Program-made: the position numbers and the translations under genes | Notes under the pieces: generated by a model | Seen by the model: the letters and a program-made list of their open reading frames with translations, nothing else | Databases searched by the model: none | Told to the model about the DNA's origin: nothing | NCBI GenBank assembly: GCA_964017045.1 | Contig: OZ024811.1 | Span: 9,945,674 to 10,009,673 of the forward strand | Source: Omphiscola glabra | Lineage: Eukaryota; Mollusca; Gastropoda; Lymnaeidae | Direction of reading: 5' to 3' | DNA length: 64,000 nt | In this document: positions 20,580 to 32,000 of the stretch, piece after piece | How positions within the stretch are numbered: the first letter of the stretch is position 1 | Layout of the letters: each line of letters starts with the position of its first letter

Positions 20580-22250
20580 CTCCTCATTTTCTTGCAAAGT
20601 CTCAACATCGAAAAATCCAATGTTTACGAATATACTGAATCGCGTTTTCGAAGTACTGTATCAAAAATGGGGAGAAAATTCACGCCCCCCGAATTAAATG
20701 TTTAGGAAATAATAAAATGAGACTTTACTTATTTTTTAAGACAAAGCTGTGTATAGATATATACGTTTCTCACATCGTTTGGTTTTGAGAATTTTTAATT
20801 CTATATAATATAGGCCAACCCAACCAATTGTCATGCCAATGAACTATAAAGAAATCATATGTTCTAAAAAAAATTAAAAATGTTTCCTAACTTTTTACAA
20901 ATGTACCATTTTAAAGAGCTTTAGCATTAAAGGGTTTTGATAAATTGATTTATGGACATTAAAAATGTACCCAACCTCTTCCTCGCGCCTACATCATATT
21001 ATCGCCAAATCGTTGAAAACAGAATCCTCAATTTGAAGACGAATATCTAATCTAGTATTCTCGTCTGAAAGTCTTGTGGTTTTTAAAGATCTATTTTTAT
21101 ACACATACAAATATCTCATGCCCCTAAAGTGTATTTTGCTCAAATTTTGTAAAAAGCAACTAATATTTCTTTATATTTAAAAAAAATCGTAACCCTTATT
21201 TGTTCACGTCATTGAAGTGTCGTTGGGGGGGAAAAACAAAATATGTTTCTATTTTTTAATGAAATTTTCACGCCAATAAAAAAAAAATTTTGATATTTTT
21301 ATCCGCATACAAATGTCATCAGCCTCATTTTTTTTTTTACATTTTAAATGAAATGTTCACGAAAAAAGGAAAATACAATTTTTAACACATTAAAACGAAC
21401 TAAAACAACAGAAGTGGATTTTCTCAGATAAATGTGCTATTATGAATTTAAAATATTAACTTTTTTTTTTTACAACGATTTATTGTTTATAAAAAAATAT
21501 ATTCAGTTTTGAATTGGGTTAATATACATAAATAGCTATTTGATTTTTATTTTTAATGCATTTCTAATTTGTAATAATAATACTTATAAATATATTAATT
21601 ATATTTTCGTTTTTGCGCACTTAAATTTATTCGATTTCCGTAAATGAAAGACACGCACTATGATTGTTTTTTAAGAATCCGAATGTATTTAATTTAATTC
21701 GTTTCTTGTGTTTTACATTTGATACCCTAGCTCGTTCTTATATATACATTACGCTTAACTATTATTAAGCTTTATGTAGTAATGGTAGTATTACGAAGTA
21801 TTTGTAAAAAATAATATATATTTCAAAATATTGAATAAAATAATCCAATTTATTTTAGTTGTAATTTTTTTTTAATAATTTATAAATGAGTTTTAAATTT
21901 TAACATTAAATACATAATGTTTATTATCTGAAAAGAAAAAAAAAGACGTAATCTAATTTCAATTTCAGTTAGATTATATTTCGTTCTGAGAGTATCTTCT
22001 TGTTCCGTGCGCGTTTTCGCTCTTTCGTTGTACAACGTTTAAAATCTTGACGTCATAGTTGTCTGTCTCGATTTTTGTTGAACTATAAAACCCAATAATC
22101 TAAATAAAAATGCAATAAAATTCGACCGACAAATTTGTCTACTCTAGATTTTATTATTATAAATGCTTTACCCGAGACGAGTACCGTAAACCATTAAAAA
22201 TGTGAACATTTCAAAGTATACATTGATTGAATACTTATATGCCGCTTGTA
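20580..22250. other. Very AT-rich, no recognisable gene
   Basis: Long A/T runs throughout, no exon with splice support on either strand, no inverted termini noted. Confidence 0.45.
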
Positions 22251-22257
22251 TCCATGC

Positions 22258-22620
22258 TATTTTAGCAAGCTCACTGCGCTCTCAGCGGGGACATCTGGTG
22301 CGTCGCAGGGGGTTGTCGGAACGATTCATTGTTTCGATGTTTGCCGCCTACGGGGGACCCCATCTCCGGGGTTGAATTCAGAGTTTCCTTCTCTTAGACG
22401 AGTTGCCATCCAAGGTTAACGAGTCCCGTCCACCTGGGGTGCCGGTGAGGTTTTTTTGGGCATTGAATATTCTTATCAGTCGGGCGTCTTGAACCGTAAG
22501 AAGAATGCATGAAGGGTACAGGGACAAAGAAATATAGTTGGAAGCATCCACTATTGACGTAGACGGCATGTACAGTGATTAAAGAAGTGATGTGGCCTGT
22601 GAAGATTGTCCGTCCAGGCC
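22258..22620. repeat. GC-rich interspersed repeat, unclassified (possibly SINE-like)
   Basis: A compositional island with GGGGGACCCCATCTCCGG and TTAGACGAGTTGCCATCC motifs, followed by GGTGCCGGTGAGG and a T-run. Minus-strand open frames in it have no domain. It resembles short retroposed repeats of molluscs in general style, but no tRNA A/B boxes were found, so the class is open. Confidence 0.35.
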
Positions 22621-23219
22621 ATAACGATGGATCATTGCAGGAGAATTAATCTTCTACCGAAATGTTAATTTTTTGCTTTTTTTTGTTTTAATTTTTATTT
22701 TTTTATAAGTAAAGGGATATAACTAGTGGTTGGTATCAGCCAGTTCACACCAGTGGACAGAACCGATAACTCAGGGTTTACTATATTATTATATAAAACT
22801 GACAAAGAAACACATAGTAGGTGATAAAAATTTAAAGCAAAAAAAAATTATTTATTTTTTGGGGTTGTGTTTTTTATTATTTTTTTTGCGTTGAAACTCT
22901 GCAAATATTTAAAAAGTTTATGTTCTTCGGCGTGATACTTTTCTTAAAGATGATGGCCATGCTGTTCGGTGTGTCATTCAAGCAAACACTGTTGTTTCAT
23001 ATTCATCATGTGTGCTGTTTTCTTGGTGGAAACGTCTTATGGAGGACTCTAAGGTGAAGTAGGAGAGTTATTCTGCACTGGTAAAAATAGAACGAATGGT
23101 CACCGTACTATTTTCATTAAGGTTTCGACTTAAATAACTGAGATCCTTTTTTTTTCGCCCTATAAAAAGCAACGAAACTATTTTTAGAAGAACAAAGTCT
23201 TAGATGGTTACCGGAAATT

Positions 23220-23290
23220 TGTTTGAAAGAAATTTCGCCGACGGAATATTGATCGACGGAAATTTGATCGAACGGAAATTTGGTCGAATC
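23220..23290. repeat. Short degenerate repeat of CGGAAATTTGATCGA
   Basis: Four to five diverged units of about 15-18 bp with GACGGAAATTTGATCGA. Function unknown. Confidence 0.5.
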
Positions 23291-23375
23291 TTTTTTTTTC
23301 AGTTCACACGTTAAAATTTTGCGTCAAATTTATTTTCGAACGCACTATACTATATAGTAAAACAAAAAAGTGTAT

Positions 23376-23916
23376 GGGGTCGTTCGCTAATTACGTCACG
23401 CAAATAATGACCTTTTCAGACCCCCCCCCCCCCCGTCACAAAGTGTCACAAATTATTTACCCCTCCACCCCCAGTGTCACGTGACACCTAAAAAAATTCA
23501 AAACATACAAACAATTGTCATAAATAAACTTAGATTTTACTTTACTTTTTAATATTTTCCCATAATGGATTAAGATTTAGTATTTAGTATGTGACGTAAA
23601 ACGCGAAACAACGAAGTCTTCCCCAAGCCGTATGTAAACTGGCTACAACAGTTTTTGTGTCATTTTTGGATATGCGCATAACGTGTGCGCGACTGAATTT
23701 CACGGTACCTATAATACCTGAGGTGATTTCGACCTCAAATTTATGTTTTTAATATTAAGTGAATAAATATTTTTCAAAAATAGAAAAAGTTAGATTTTTT
23801 TTTTAAGTGTGACGTCACAAATTTACCCCCCCCCTCCCCCGTCACAAAGTGTCACAAATTCTCGAACCCTCTCCCCCCCCCACCCCCCGAGCGTGACGTA
23901 ATTTGCGAAGGACCCC
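23376..23916. mobile_element. TIR MITE, complete (541 bp)
   Basis: Terminal inverted repeats of about 26 bp: left starts GGGGTCGTTCGCTAATTACG, right ends CGTAATTTGCGAAGGACCCC, with TCACGC continuing the match. Flanked by TAT on both sides. The interior has C-tracts with GTCACAAAGTGTCACAAATT repeated near each end, and no transposase. Superfamily not assigned. It ends about 65 nt beyond the candidate poly(A) signal of the minus-strand gene, so it sits immediately 3' of that gene. Confidence 0.8.
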
Positions 23917-23982
23917 TATTATAAAAACTTTATTTCTTTAGTTTTATTATTAGCCTTACTCTGTGTGAATAATGTGTAGTCT

Positions 23983-23988
23983 TTTATT
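23983..23988 (-). terminator. Candidate poly(A) signal of the micro-exon gene
   Basis: Minus-strand AATAAA 10 nt after the TGA at 23999-24001. Two more AATAAA occur at 23943-23948 and 23929-23934. Any of them would give a very short 3' UTR. Confidence 0.35.
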
Positions 23989-23998
23989 TTTCTACTAC

Positions 23999-24018
23999 TC
24001 AACAAAAGCACGAGTCCG
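23999..24018 (-). CDS. Micro-exon gene, exon 16 (terminal)
   Basis: Acceptor AATCCTCTTACAG with a good pyrimidine tract; joins in phase 1 to give SDSCFC and TGA. Only 88 nt of intron separates it from exon 15. An alternative last exon at 22974-23015 (HMMNMKQQCLLE) is weaker because its acceptor lacks pyrimidines. Confidence 0.5.
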
Positions 24019-27000
24019 CTGTAAGAGGATTGAGATCTTATCTTGTGAGTGATTTTAGCTGCTGGTTTTGGTGAATTAAAAAAAAAGTTAAGGAGAAGCT
24101 ACTCACATAACGCCTCTTTGCCTCCGATCAACACTGGTGAAATGAAACAATCTTTAGTATTGGATGTGTGTCGTGGTACATGGTATTTGTATATAGTATA
24201 TGTAGTGAATGGCGCACTACAATATGTAGTTGGTGAAATAAATCTGCGGTGTAAAAGAGGTGTGGGTCATTGAAATATCAATATAGTTCAGGGGCGTGAA
24301 CAAATGCGCGGTTGCAACACTTGGCTGAGCTGAGGTGAGCACTCTCACGCTGTTGTATCATTTGTGGTTTTTTGCTCTACCGATTTCGGTCGTGAGCGTG
24401 GCAGAGAACGAGACCCGGAACGGTGGTCTTCGTGAGTCCCTGGCGCAATTAGGTCGACTTCGGCGTTGCTTCAATTTGTATGGTCCATGCATCGAGATGT
24501 ATCCATAAATCTCATTATGTAACCAATATTTTGTTTTCCGCGAAAAGAAGTTTGAGTAAGCGGAGAAGAAAGAGAGAAATTATGTTTACAAAACAACGTA
24601 AAAATAAAATTAAATCATATTTTTTTTTATTTCCTTTTTTTTTTTTATAGAATAAATTTCTCGAAAACTAAACAACTGGCCATCAGACAACGTTGCTCCC
24701 CCCAGCACCCTCTCTTTTTTTAATGAAAATGTAATATCGTTATAGTTATGTCAAGATCATCAGGCTGTTGAAACTGCCCTTGATCCATGTCACCACTGCT
24801 ATGTCAAAACACAGATGGCACCACGAAGATGTCACTACAGACATGGTAATCCAACGCTGTAATTGTCGCTGGTCTGGTGCATTCGCTGTGACGTCACGTT
24901 CTTGCATCCAGAGAAATATCGTTTAAACTGAAATGGTTATAAATATTTTCTTAATCAAATCGTTATTCCCTTTCTCTTCCTCTCTTTCCCTCTATCTCTC
25001 TCTCTTTCTTTCTTTCCTTCTCTTCTCTCCCGCTCACTACCTCTCTCTCAGGCTCCCTCTTTCTCCCCATCTATCTTTCTCCTCCTCTCACTTTATCTTT
25101 CTCACTTTTTCTCCTTCTGTCTCTCTCTCCTCTCTCTGTCTCTCTCCCACTTTCTCCCCTCTCTATCTCTTTCACCCTCCCTCTCTCTTCTCTACCTCTC
25201 TCTCTCTCTGTCTCCTTATCTCTCTCCTTTCTCTCTATATCTCTGTTTATCATGCTATCTCTTCCTCTAATCTAGGGTTGTGTAAGGAGAATATTAACTT
25301 ACAAAAGGGGAAGCCTTGACTACCACCAAAGTTTGGGAACTGGTTGGCTTTTGGTGCTGGGGTTGCCGCGGGTTGTCCTCCGCCCTGACCCATGAGAGTT
25401 TTGAGCATATATTGTTGCATCATCTGTAACGAAACATGATAATTCGACTTAATTAAATGGAACCAGACACGATAGTCTCCCTTTATTTTTATTTTTTTTT
25501 TTAAATTTTGCATGAAGTCTATCTTAATCCTAACTATACTCTTAATCTTAAAAAAACCTGAATAAACTCCTTTAATCCTGATGTAATAAGACACGAGAAA
25601 CCCGCGACGGATTCAATACAGTGACCCAAATGGCATTGCTAGGCTTAGTAGCGCCCGGGGTGGGACATGATTTTTGCCGCCCCTCGATTTTGAAAAAAAC
25701 CTGCAGTTGGCCGAAAATGCCGCCACTCAATATACAGGAGCCCCCCTCCCCTTTTTGCCCCTTCCTTCTTACGCCAGTGTACCGACCTGCGCCATTTGCG
25801 GGTTCTGGAACATCTGCATCATCTGGGCTAAGTTGTTGGGCATTGCGGGTTGGACCGCGGGTTTTGGTGAGACCGGTGGAGTCGACCCTGCAGGGTTGGC
25901 TGGCGGGCTGGCTGGCTGAGTAGCGGTACCTGTGCGTTTTAGAGAAGATATAACATCTAATTAATATATATATATTTAATAACATTTTTTTAAAACTTTA
26001 GAGATTTCCTCTTTGTGCTCTGATACTCGTTATAGCTCTTTTTGTCCTGTTTTCTGATGAAGGCTCTAAGCCGAAACGTCAAAATCGTTTGTCCAGTCTG
26101 TGAATTCAAGTTTAGCATGCCCTGTTTTCATATTTCATTTACACAACTTAAACGCATTCCACCAATTATCATCTATTTGTATGCCAATTTTTCATGCGTG
26201 ATTTAAAATATCATCAAACAGGTTAAGTTTATCATTTAGGTCAGTGGTGTTTTTTTTCATCACATGTGGAAGCTAAATTCGTCACAAGGTGTAAGGGGGT
26301 CTTCGAGTAACTTATAGCGGATGTCATGTCTTAACTCTTGAACGGGTATTTCCTTAAGGGATGTTTGCAAACATGAGAAAGTTCAACTTTACAGTGCTGT
26401 GATTAAGATTGTAGTTTATTAGTGTTGTGGTTGACAGTTTAAAGAAGCTCAAACAACTTCCCATTAACAATGCTAGTTGTAAACATTTACCCCATCATCT
26501 CATGTACTTACATAAGCAGCGAATTTTAAAATTATTCGCCCCCATCTTCCTCACCTTTTCATTCACGCGGTCAACTCCAAGAACATCAAGCAACACGTAC
26601 GTACGGACCATACGGTCAATTCATTAACCTATATGTTACCTCTAGTCTTCTGCATCCCATTCATACACTCATTCACCTGTATGTTACCTCTAGACTTCTG
26701 CATTCACTTTCATACACTCATGCACCTGTATGTTACCTCTAGACTTCTGCATTCACTTTCATACACTCATTCACCTGTATGTTACCTCTAGACTTCTGCA
26801 TTCACTTTCATACACTCATTCACCTGTATGTTACCTCTAGACTTCTGCATTCACTTTCATACACTCATTCACCTGTATGTTACCTCTAGACTTCTGCATT
26901 CACTTTCATACACTCATTCACCTGTATGTTACCTCTAGACTTCTGCATTCACTTTCATACACTCATTCACCTGTATGTTACCTCTAGACTTCTGCATTCA

Positions 27001-28993
27001 CTTTCATACACTCATTCACCTGTATGTTACCTCTAGACTTCTGCATTCACTTTCATACACTCATTCACCTTTAAGTTCCCTTAACTCTTGAATCCCATTC
27101 ATACACTCATTGACCTATATGTTACCTTTAGACGTTTGCATACCATTAACTCCTGGCAACGTGGCGGCCAACAAGGGGTTCTGTTGCATCCCATGACCGT
27201 GACCCACTGAAAGAGGTGTTAAAATTCGTCAATACGATGATCGCACGTGCTATTTCATAAGTGTACATCCCTAACAAGCTGTAGCTTCTACTGAATGTAC
27301 AGATCATTAATATAAACTAAAATATTTTCCACTCAGTTTACTAACATTAGCAGTAGTTTCAACGAATTCATACATCATTAATATAAACTATAATATAATG
27401 GACCATTAACTTTCAGCTGTAATGTTTGGTGTGCATAATTCATAATCTGAGTGTTCTCTATACGTGTGGTTTCCTTTCTAGAAGCTAACCATATCAAACA
27501 ATTTTTAATGCAATTTGACATATCTACAACAGATAAACTCACTCATAGACAAAAATGGGTTAGCTCCTCCCATTCCGCCCATACCTCCTCCCATTCCGCC
27601 CATGCCTCCTCCCATGCCTGGTCTCATCATGGGGGCGAAAGCTTGCATGAGTAGCACCGTGGGGTTGACCTTTCCGTTGCACTGTGGATTACTGCATGGA
27701 TCTGTGAGATGGATGGCAGAGATGAAGGCATCAGCTGATGATGTCCTACTTGTAACGTCATGGTGATTATTTTAGTGGTACATTAATCATTGAGAAGATT
27801 AAAAAAAAATTATGAAATATATTTTACAGTACAACGTCCCATTCATGATTGTCATACAGATCATGTGGGCTAGGTGGGTCATTGAGGTAATTCAGGCGTG
27901 TCATACGTGTCAGGTGGGTCAAATGGTCAGGTGTTTCAGGTGGGCTATGTGGGTTAGGTGGGTCAGGCGGGTGATGTGGGTCAGCTAGGTCATGTAAGTA
28001 ATTCAGGCGTGTCTTGTGATTAAAGTGGGTCAAAGGGTTAGGTGGGTCAGGTAGATTATGATGGTGATTGGTGGGTCAGGTAGATTATGATGGTGATTAT
28101 AGTTGCATGTAATGAAATAACTTACCCAATATCATCGGGTATTCAATCACTGAAAGTAGACAAATAAAATTATTTAATGAATGGCACACAATTTGTAAAG
28201 ACAGACGGAAATAGAAGACAGTTGATTTCTTATAAGTTACAGAGCGGGATGAGACAGAAAGAGATCGAACGAAAATTTGAGATTGTATAGAATATTTATA
28301 GTTTACATTATAAAAAGGTTGTTAGTAATAATAATACCACAAATAAGGTAAGTGTTGTTAAAAGAAAAGTTAGATATATAGGTAGATGTGGGGAGAGAGA
28401 GGCAGAGAGAGAAAAAAAGAAAGAGGAAGAGAGAAAGAGTGAGGGAAAGATAGAAATATTAAGAGAGAGAGAAAGAAATAGTTAGAGAGAGAGAGAAAGG
28501 GAGTGAGAGAGAAAGAAGAGAAAAGGAGGGAGAGGAGAAAAGCGTTAGAGAGGAGAAAGAGAGAGAGGGGGGAGAAAGAGAGATGAGAAAGAAATGGGGA
28601 GAAAGAAAGTAAGAGGGAAAGAGGGAGTAAGAGGAAAAGCGAGATAGAGAAATATAAAGGGGATAGAGAGGGAGATAGAAAGAGAGATACAGAGAAAGAA
28701 ACGGAATATAGAGATGAAGAGAATGTATGTGTGAGCGATAGAGAGAAAAAGAGAGAAAGAGAGAGAAAGAGAGAGAAAGGGAGAGAAAGGGAGAGGGAGT
28801 CACAACATCATATCTGGAAACGGAATTAAAAGCTAAGTTAGTACGTACTAGCTCAATGTATCATGGATTTAAAATCAGTGTTGCAAAACTTCCGTCAATT
28901 CACGGAAAGTCCCGTCAAAATAGGACCTAAAGTGATTTGGCGATAAAAGTCCTAAAGACCTTTTTTTTTAAAAAAAATTAAGACATTGTACAA

Positions 28994-29047
<54 letters not shown>

Positions 29048-32000
29048 AAGTGATTTAACACGGGAAATCTCTGCTCCTGTGATGTTACTTCATAAAACTG
29101 TGTGGTTATATCGAGTGGAAATTCGACAGTGATAAGAATGGCATACGACAAACAAACTTAATAAAACTGGGATCATGTATCCTATCTAAAGATGAAAGAC
29201 AATAAGTCCCTTAATAGGTTCTATCTAAATGTGTCCGTTAAAATATCCAGTAAAATATTTGGAAATTTAGAATATTTGTCCGTAAATTTTATTTTATTGG
29301 GCTGTCATCCCTGATTTAAATACTTTTTTTTTAAAAAATATCTGATAATAGAAAACACTTATTTTAACTCAGCCACTATCGTGAAACAGAACCAGGGCGG
29401 ACTTTAGACTTGCTGAGGGCCTAAGCTATACCATGTCCAGAGGCCACCTAACATTTGAAATTACATTAGGTGGTCAAAGAAAAATATAAAAAAATATACA
29501 GCCGGCAGATTGTGAGGCACTAAGCTGTAGCTTATTTAGCGTGTACGTAAATCCGTCACTGAACAGAACTCACCTGTGTCGAAGTAGTCACCAAACATAT
29601 CTGTGAGACAAGTGCGTGGTGGGGGGAGAAAGAGAAACATTTTATTTATGACAACTTTTTACTTTTATAAAGTATTGTCTGTATAAATTACTTTAAGTCA
29701 AAATATCATAATTAATGGGAAAGTAATAACTTTATCTTGCCAATATTTCTGCACGTGCTTATAATGTAAAATAAAAAGTGCGGTAAACGTATAACCCTTA
29801 AAAGATTACATAAACATTAAAATCGTATGATCTTAAGAGTCTTTAATTGAACATTCATTATTGTATTTATGTCCTCTTTCTGCGCTCTTCATCTGTTGTA
29901 ACAGTGAAAATACTGGTCCAACCAAAAGGAGCAAAATGTGGGCTTATCCCAAAGATAAATCTTTCTATATATCATCTGTCACAATTGAAGCTCATATTGG
30001 GGGACAATTTCAACATTTTATTGCAAACTTTTGCCAAGCACCTAGACTGCATTTGTTTCTAAAGATACGACCGAAAAAATGGATGATTGTATTAATGTTA
30101 AATCTCTCTATAATATTGTTTTCATCCGCTAATTTCATCAAGTATGAAACTGATTACTTACTGCCTGGGTCTCGTGCTGTGAAAATAAATGACAAAAAAT
30201 ATTTAAAGTATTGTTGATATAAGTTCAAGCAATTCAAGGTTTGTTTGTTTGTTTGTTTGTTTTACAATAAAATTCAAGTAATTTTAAACTGTTTAAACTG
30301 GAGGTGGATTCAACAAAATGACATCGAAATTCAGCTCTAATTTATTCGTTTTTCGTTTCCTAATTTGTCATGTCTTGTTTTTTTAACTTATCATTCAATG
30401 ACTTCCAGCATCTCTCTTTCTGTCTGACTCTATCCTCTCTCTTTATTTATATTTGTATACATCCATTTATAAATATATATATATATATATCACCTACGTA
30501 TTCCTGTATAACTTAAATGTGTTGAAAGATATTGCTATTAGAGTACTACACCCCATCCTCACCCCCACATGACCAGTCCCTTACCTCCAACCATGCCTGG
30601 TATCATGCTCCCGGTTGCCTGATTGTAGAGACCTGGAGAACAAGACGGAGACAGTATTATATCAGCACTTTGCGAAAATAAAATAATTACCGACAGTGCA
30701 GTGTCTAAAAATGACAACAGTATCGACATGTCAGTATAATGACATGACATCGAAATCCTAAATTTGTAGTATATATTTAAACCCACCACAGTCATCAGTA
30801 ATCGATAACTTCTTTTTTTTAAACACACACAATCTTCAATCATCCCTTAACATGGAGCCTCAACTCTAAAAGAGAATTGTCCAAAGACTTACATTGCATC
30901 TGGGGGTCTGTACCTCCTGCGACTTGTCCACTGATTCTCTCTGTCATCAAAAACAAAAACTATGTTCAAGATAGCGTTCCAAAGTATTCATTTACTCAGC
31001 ACTTCTAACATAAGTGACAGCACTTCTAACATAAGTGACAGCACTTCTAACATAAGTGATAGCACTTCTAACATAAGTGACAGCACTTCTAACATAAGTG
31101 ACAGCACTTCTAACATAAGTGACAGCACTTCTAACATAAGTGATTCTAACGCCGGTTTGGATGTACCCTCAAAGGGTACAGGAATAATTATGCTCAAAAT
31201 GGAGCGCATGGGTATGAATTAATTGAGCACAAATTAATAGGGACCCAATATCTTGTATATTTTTTGCGTTTTTTTAGCCTTGGGGTGGGGGGCTGGATGG
31301 TGGGGAGCACTAACTGTGATTCTTATAAAGTGCGTTACTTTAATGAATGTTTTGTCTAATTTTAAGATCCCCCCAAACACCATTTTTACATTTTCAAAAG
31401 GATTTATTCAAAATACTTTGTTTTAAGGATTGTTAATTTATGTTTGAAGGCTGTCATCTGAAACGATCACTGTTTATTTGCGGCTTTCTTCGGGTTGGTT
31501 TTTCCCTAACCCTGTGTTTTACGATCACTGTTTATTTGTGGTTTTCTTCGGGTTGGTTTTTCCCTCACCCTGTGTTTTACGATCACTGTTTATTTGCGGC
31601 TTTCTTCGGGTTGGTTTTTCCCTAACCCTGTGTTTTACGATAACTGTTTATTTGCGGCTTTCCTCGGGTTGGTTTTTCCCTAACCCTGTGTTTTACGATC
31701 ACTGTTTATTTGCGGCTTTCCTCGGGTTGGTTTTTCCCTAACCCTGTGTTTTACGATCACTGTTTATTTCCGGCTTTCTTCGGGTTGGTTTTTCCCTAAC
31801 CCTGTGTTTTACGATCACTGTTTATTTGCGGCTTTCTTCGGGTTGGTTTTTCCCTAACCCTGTGTTTTACGATCACTGTTTATTTGCGGCTTTCCTCGGG
31901 TTGGTTTTCCCTTACCCTGTGTTTTATATTATTAGGACACTTAGAGGGAATGCCAAATGAGAGAGGAGTGAAGAGGGTGCGCCACCAAATCCCCAGAGGA

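Noticed and set aside
22974..23015. Alternative terminal exon of the micro-exon gene coding HMMNMKQQCLLE
   Set aside because: Phase and composition fit, but the acceptor (CACCAAGAAAACAG) lacks a pyrimidine tract, and the exon 15-16 path has better sites and a duplicated exon.
25250..25302. Read-through of exon 14 to a TGA as the gene end
   Set aside because: A strong GTAAGT in phase 1 at the exon end and a matching exon 15 make splicing more likely. Kept as an alternative only.
24933..25319. Ser/Leu-rich frame of 128 codons, and its minus-strand Arg/Glu counterpart
   Set aside because: Both are translations of the CT microsatellite.
25621..25923. Plus-strand frames of 81-100 codons
   Set aside because: Antisense shadows of exon 13 of the minus-strand gene.
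29078..29110. A 9-nt exon between ACACAG and GTAACA in intron 9
   Set aside because: In the required phase it introduces a TGA.
30670..30710. A 14-nt exon between TTTTTAG and GTAATT in intron 6
   Set aside because: Length not a multiple of three and would break the frame.
31459..31928. Interstitial telomere suggested by CCCTAACCC
   Set aside because: The motif occurs once per 58-bp unit and is not in tandem TTAGGG form.
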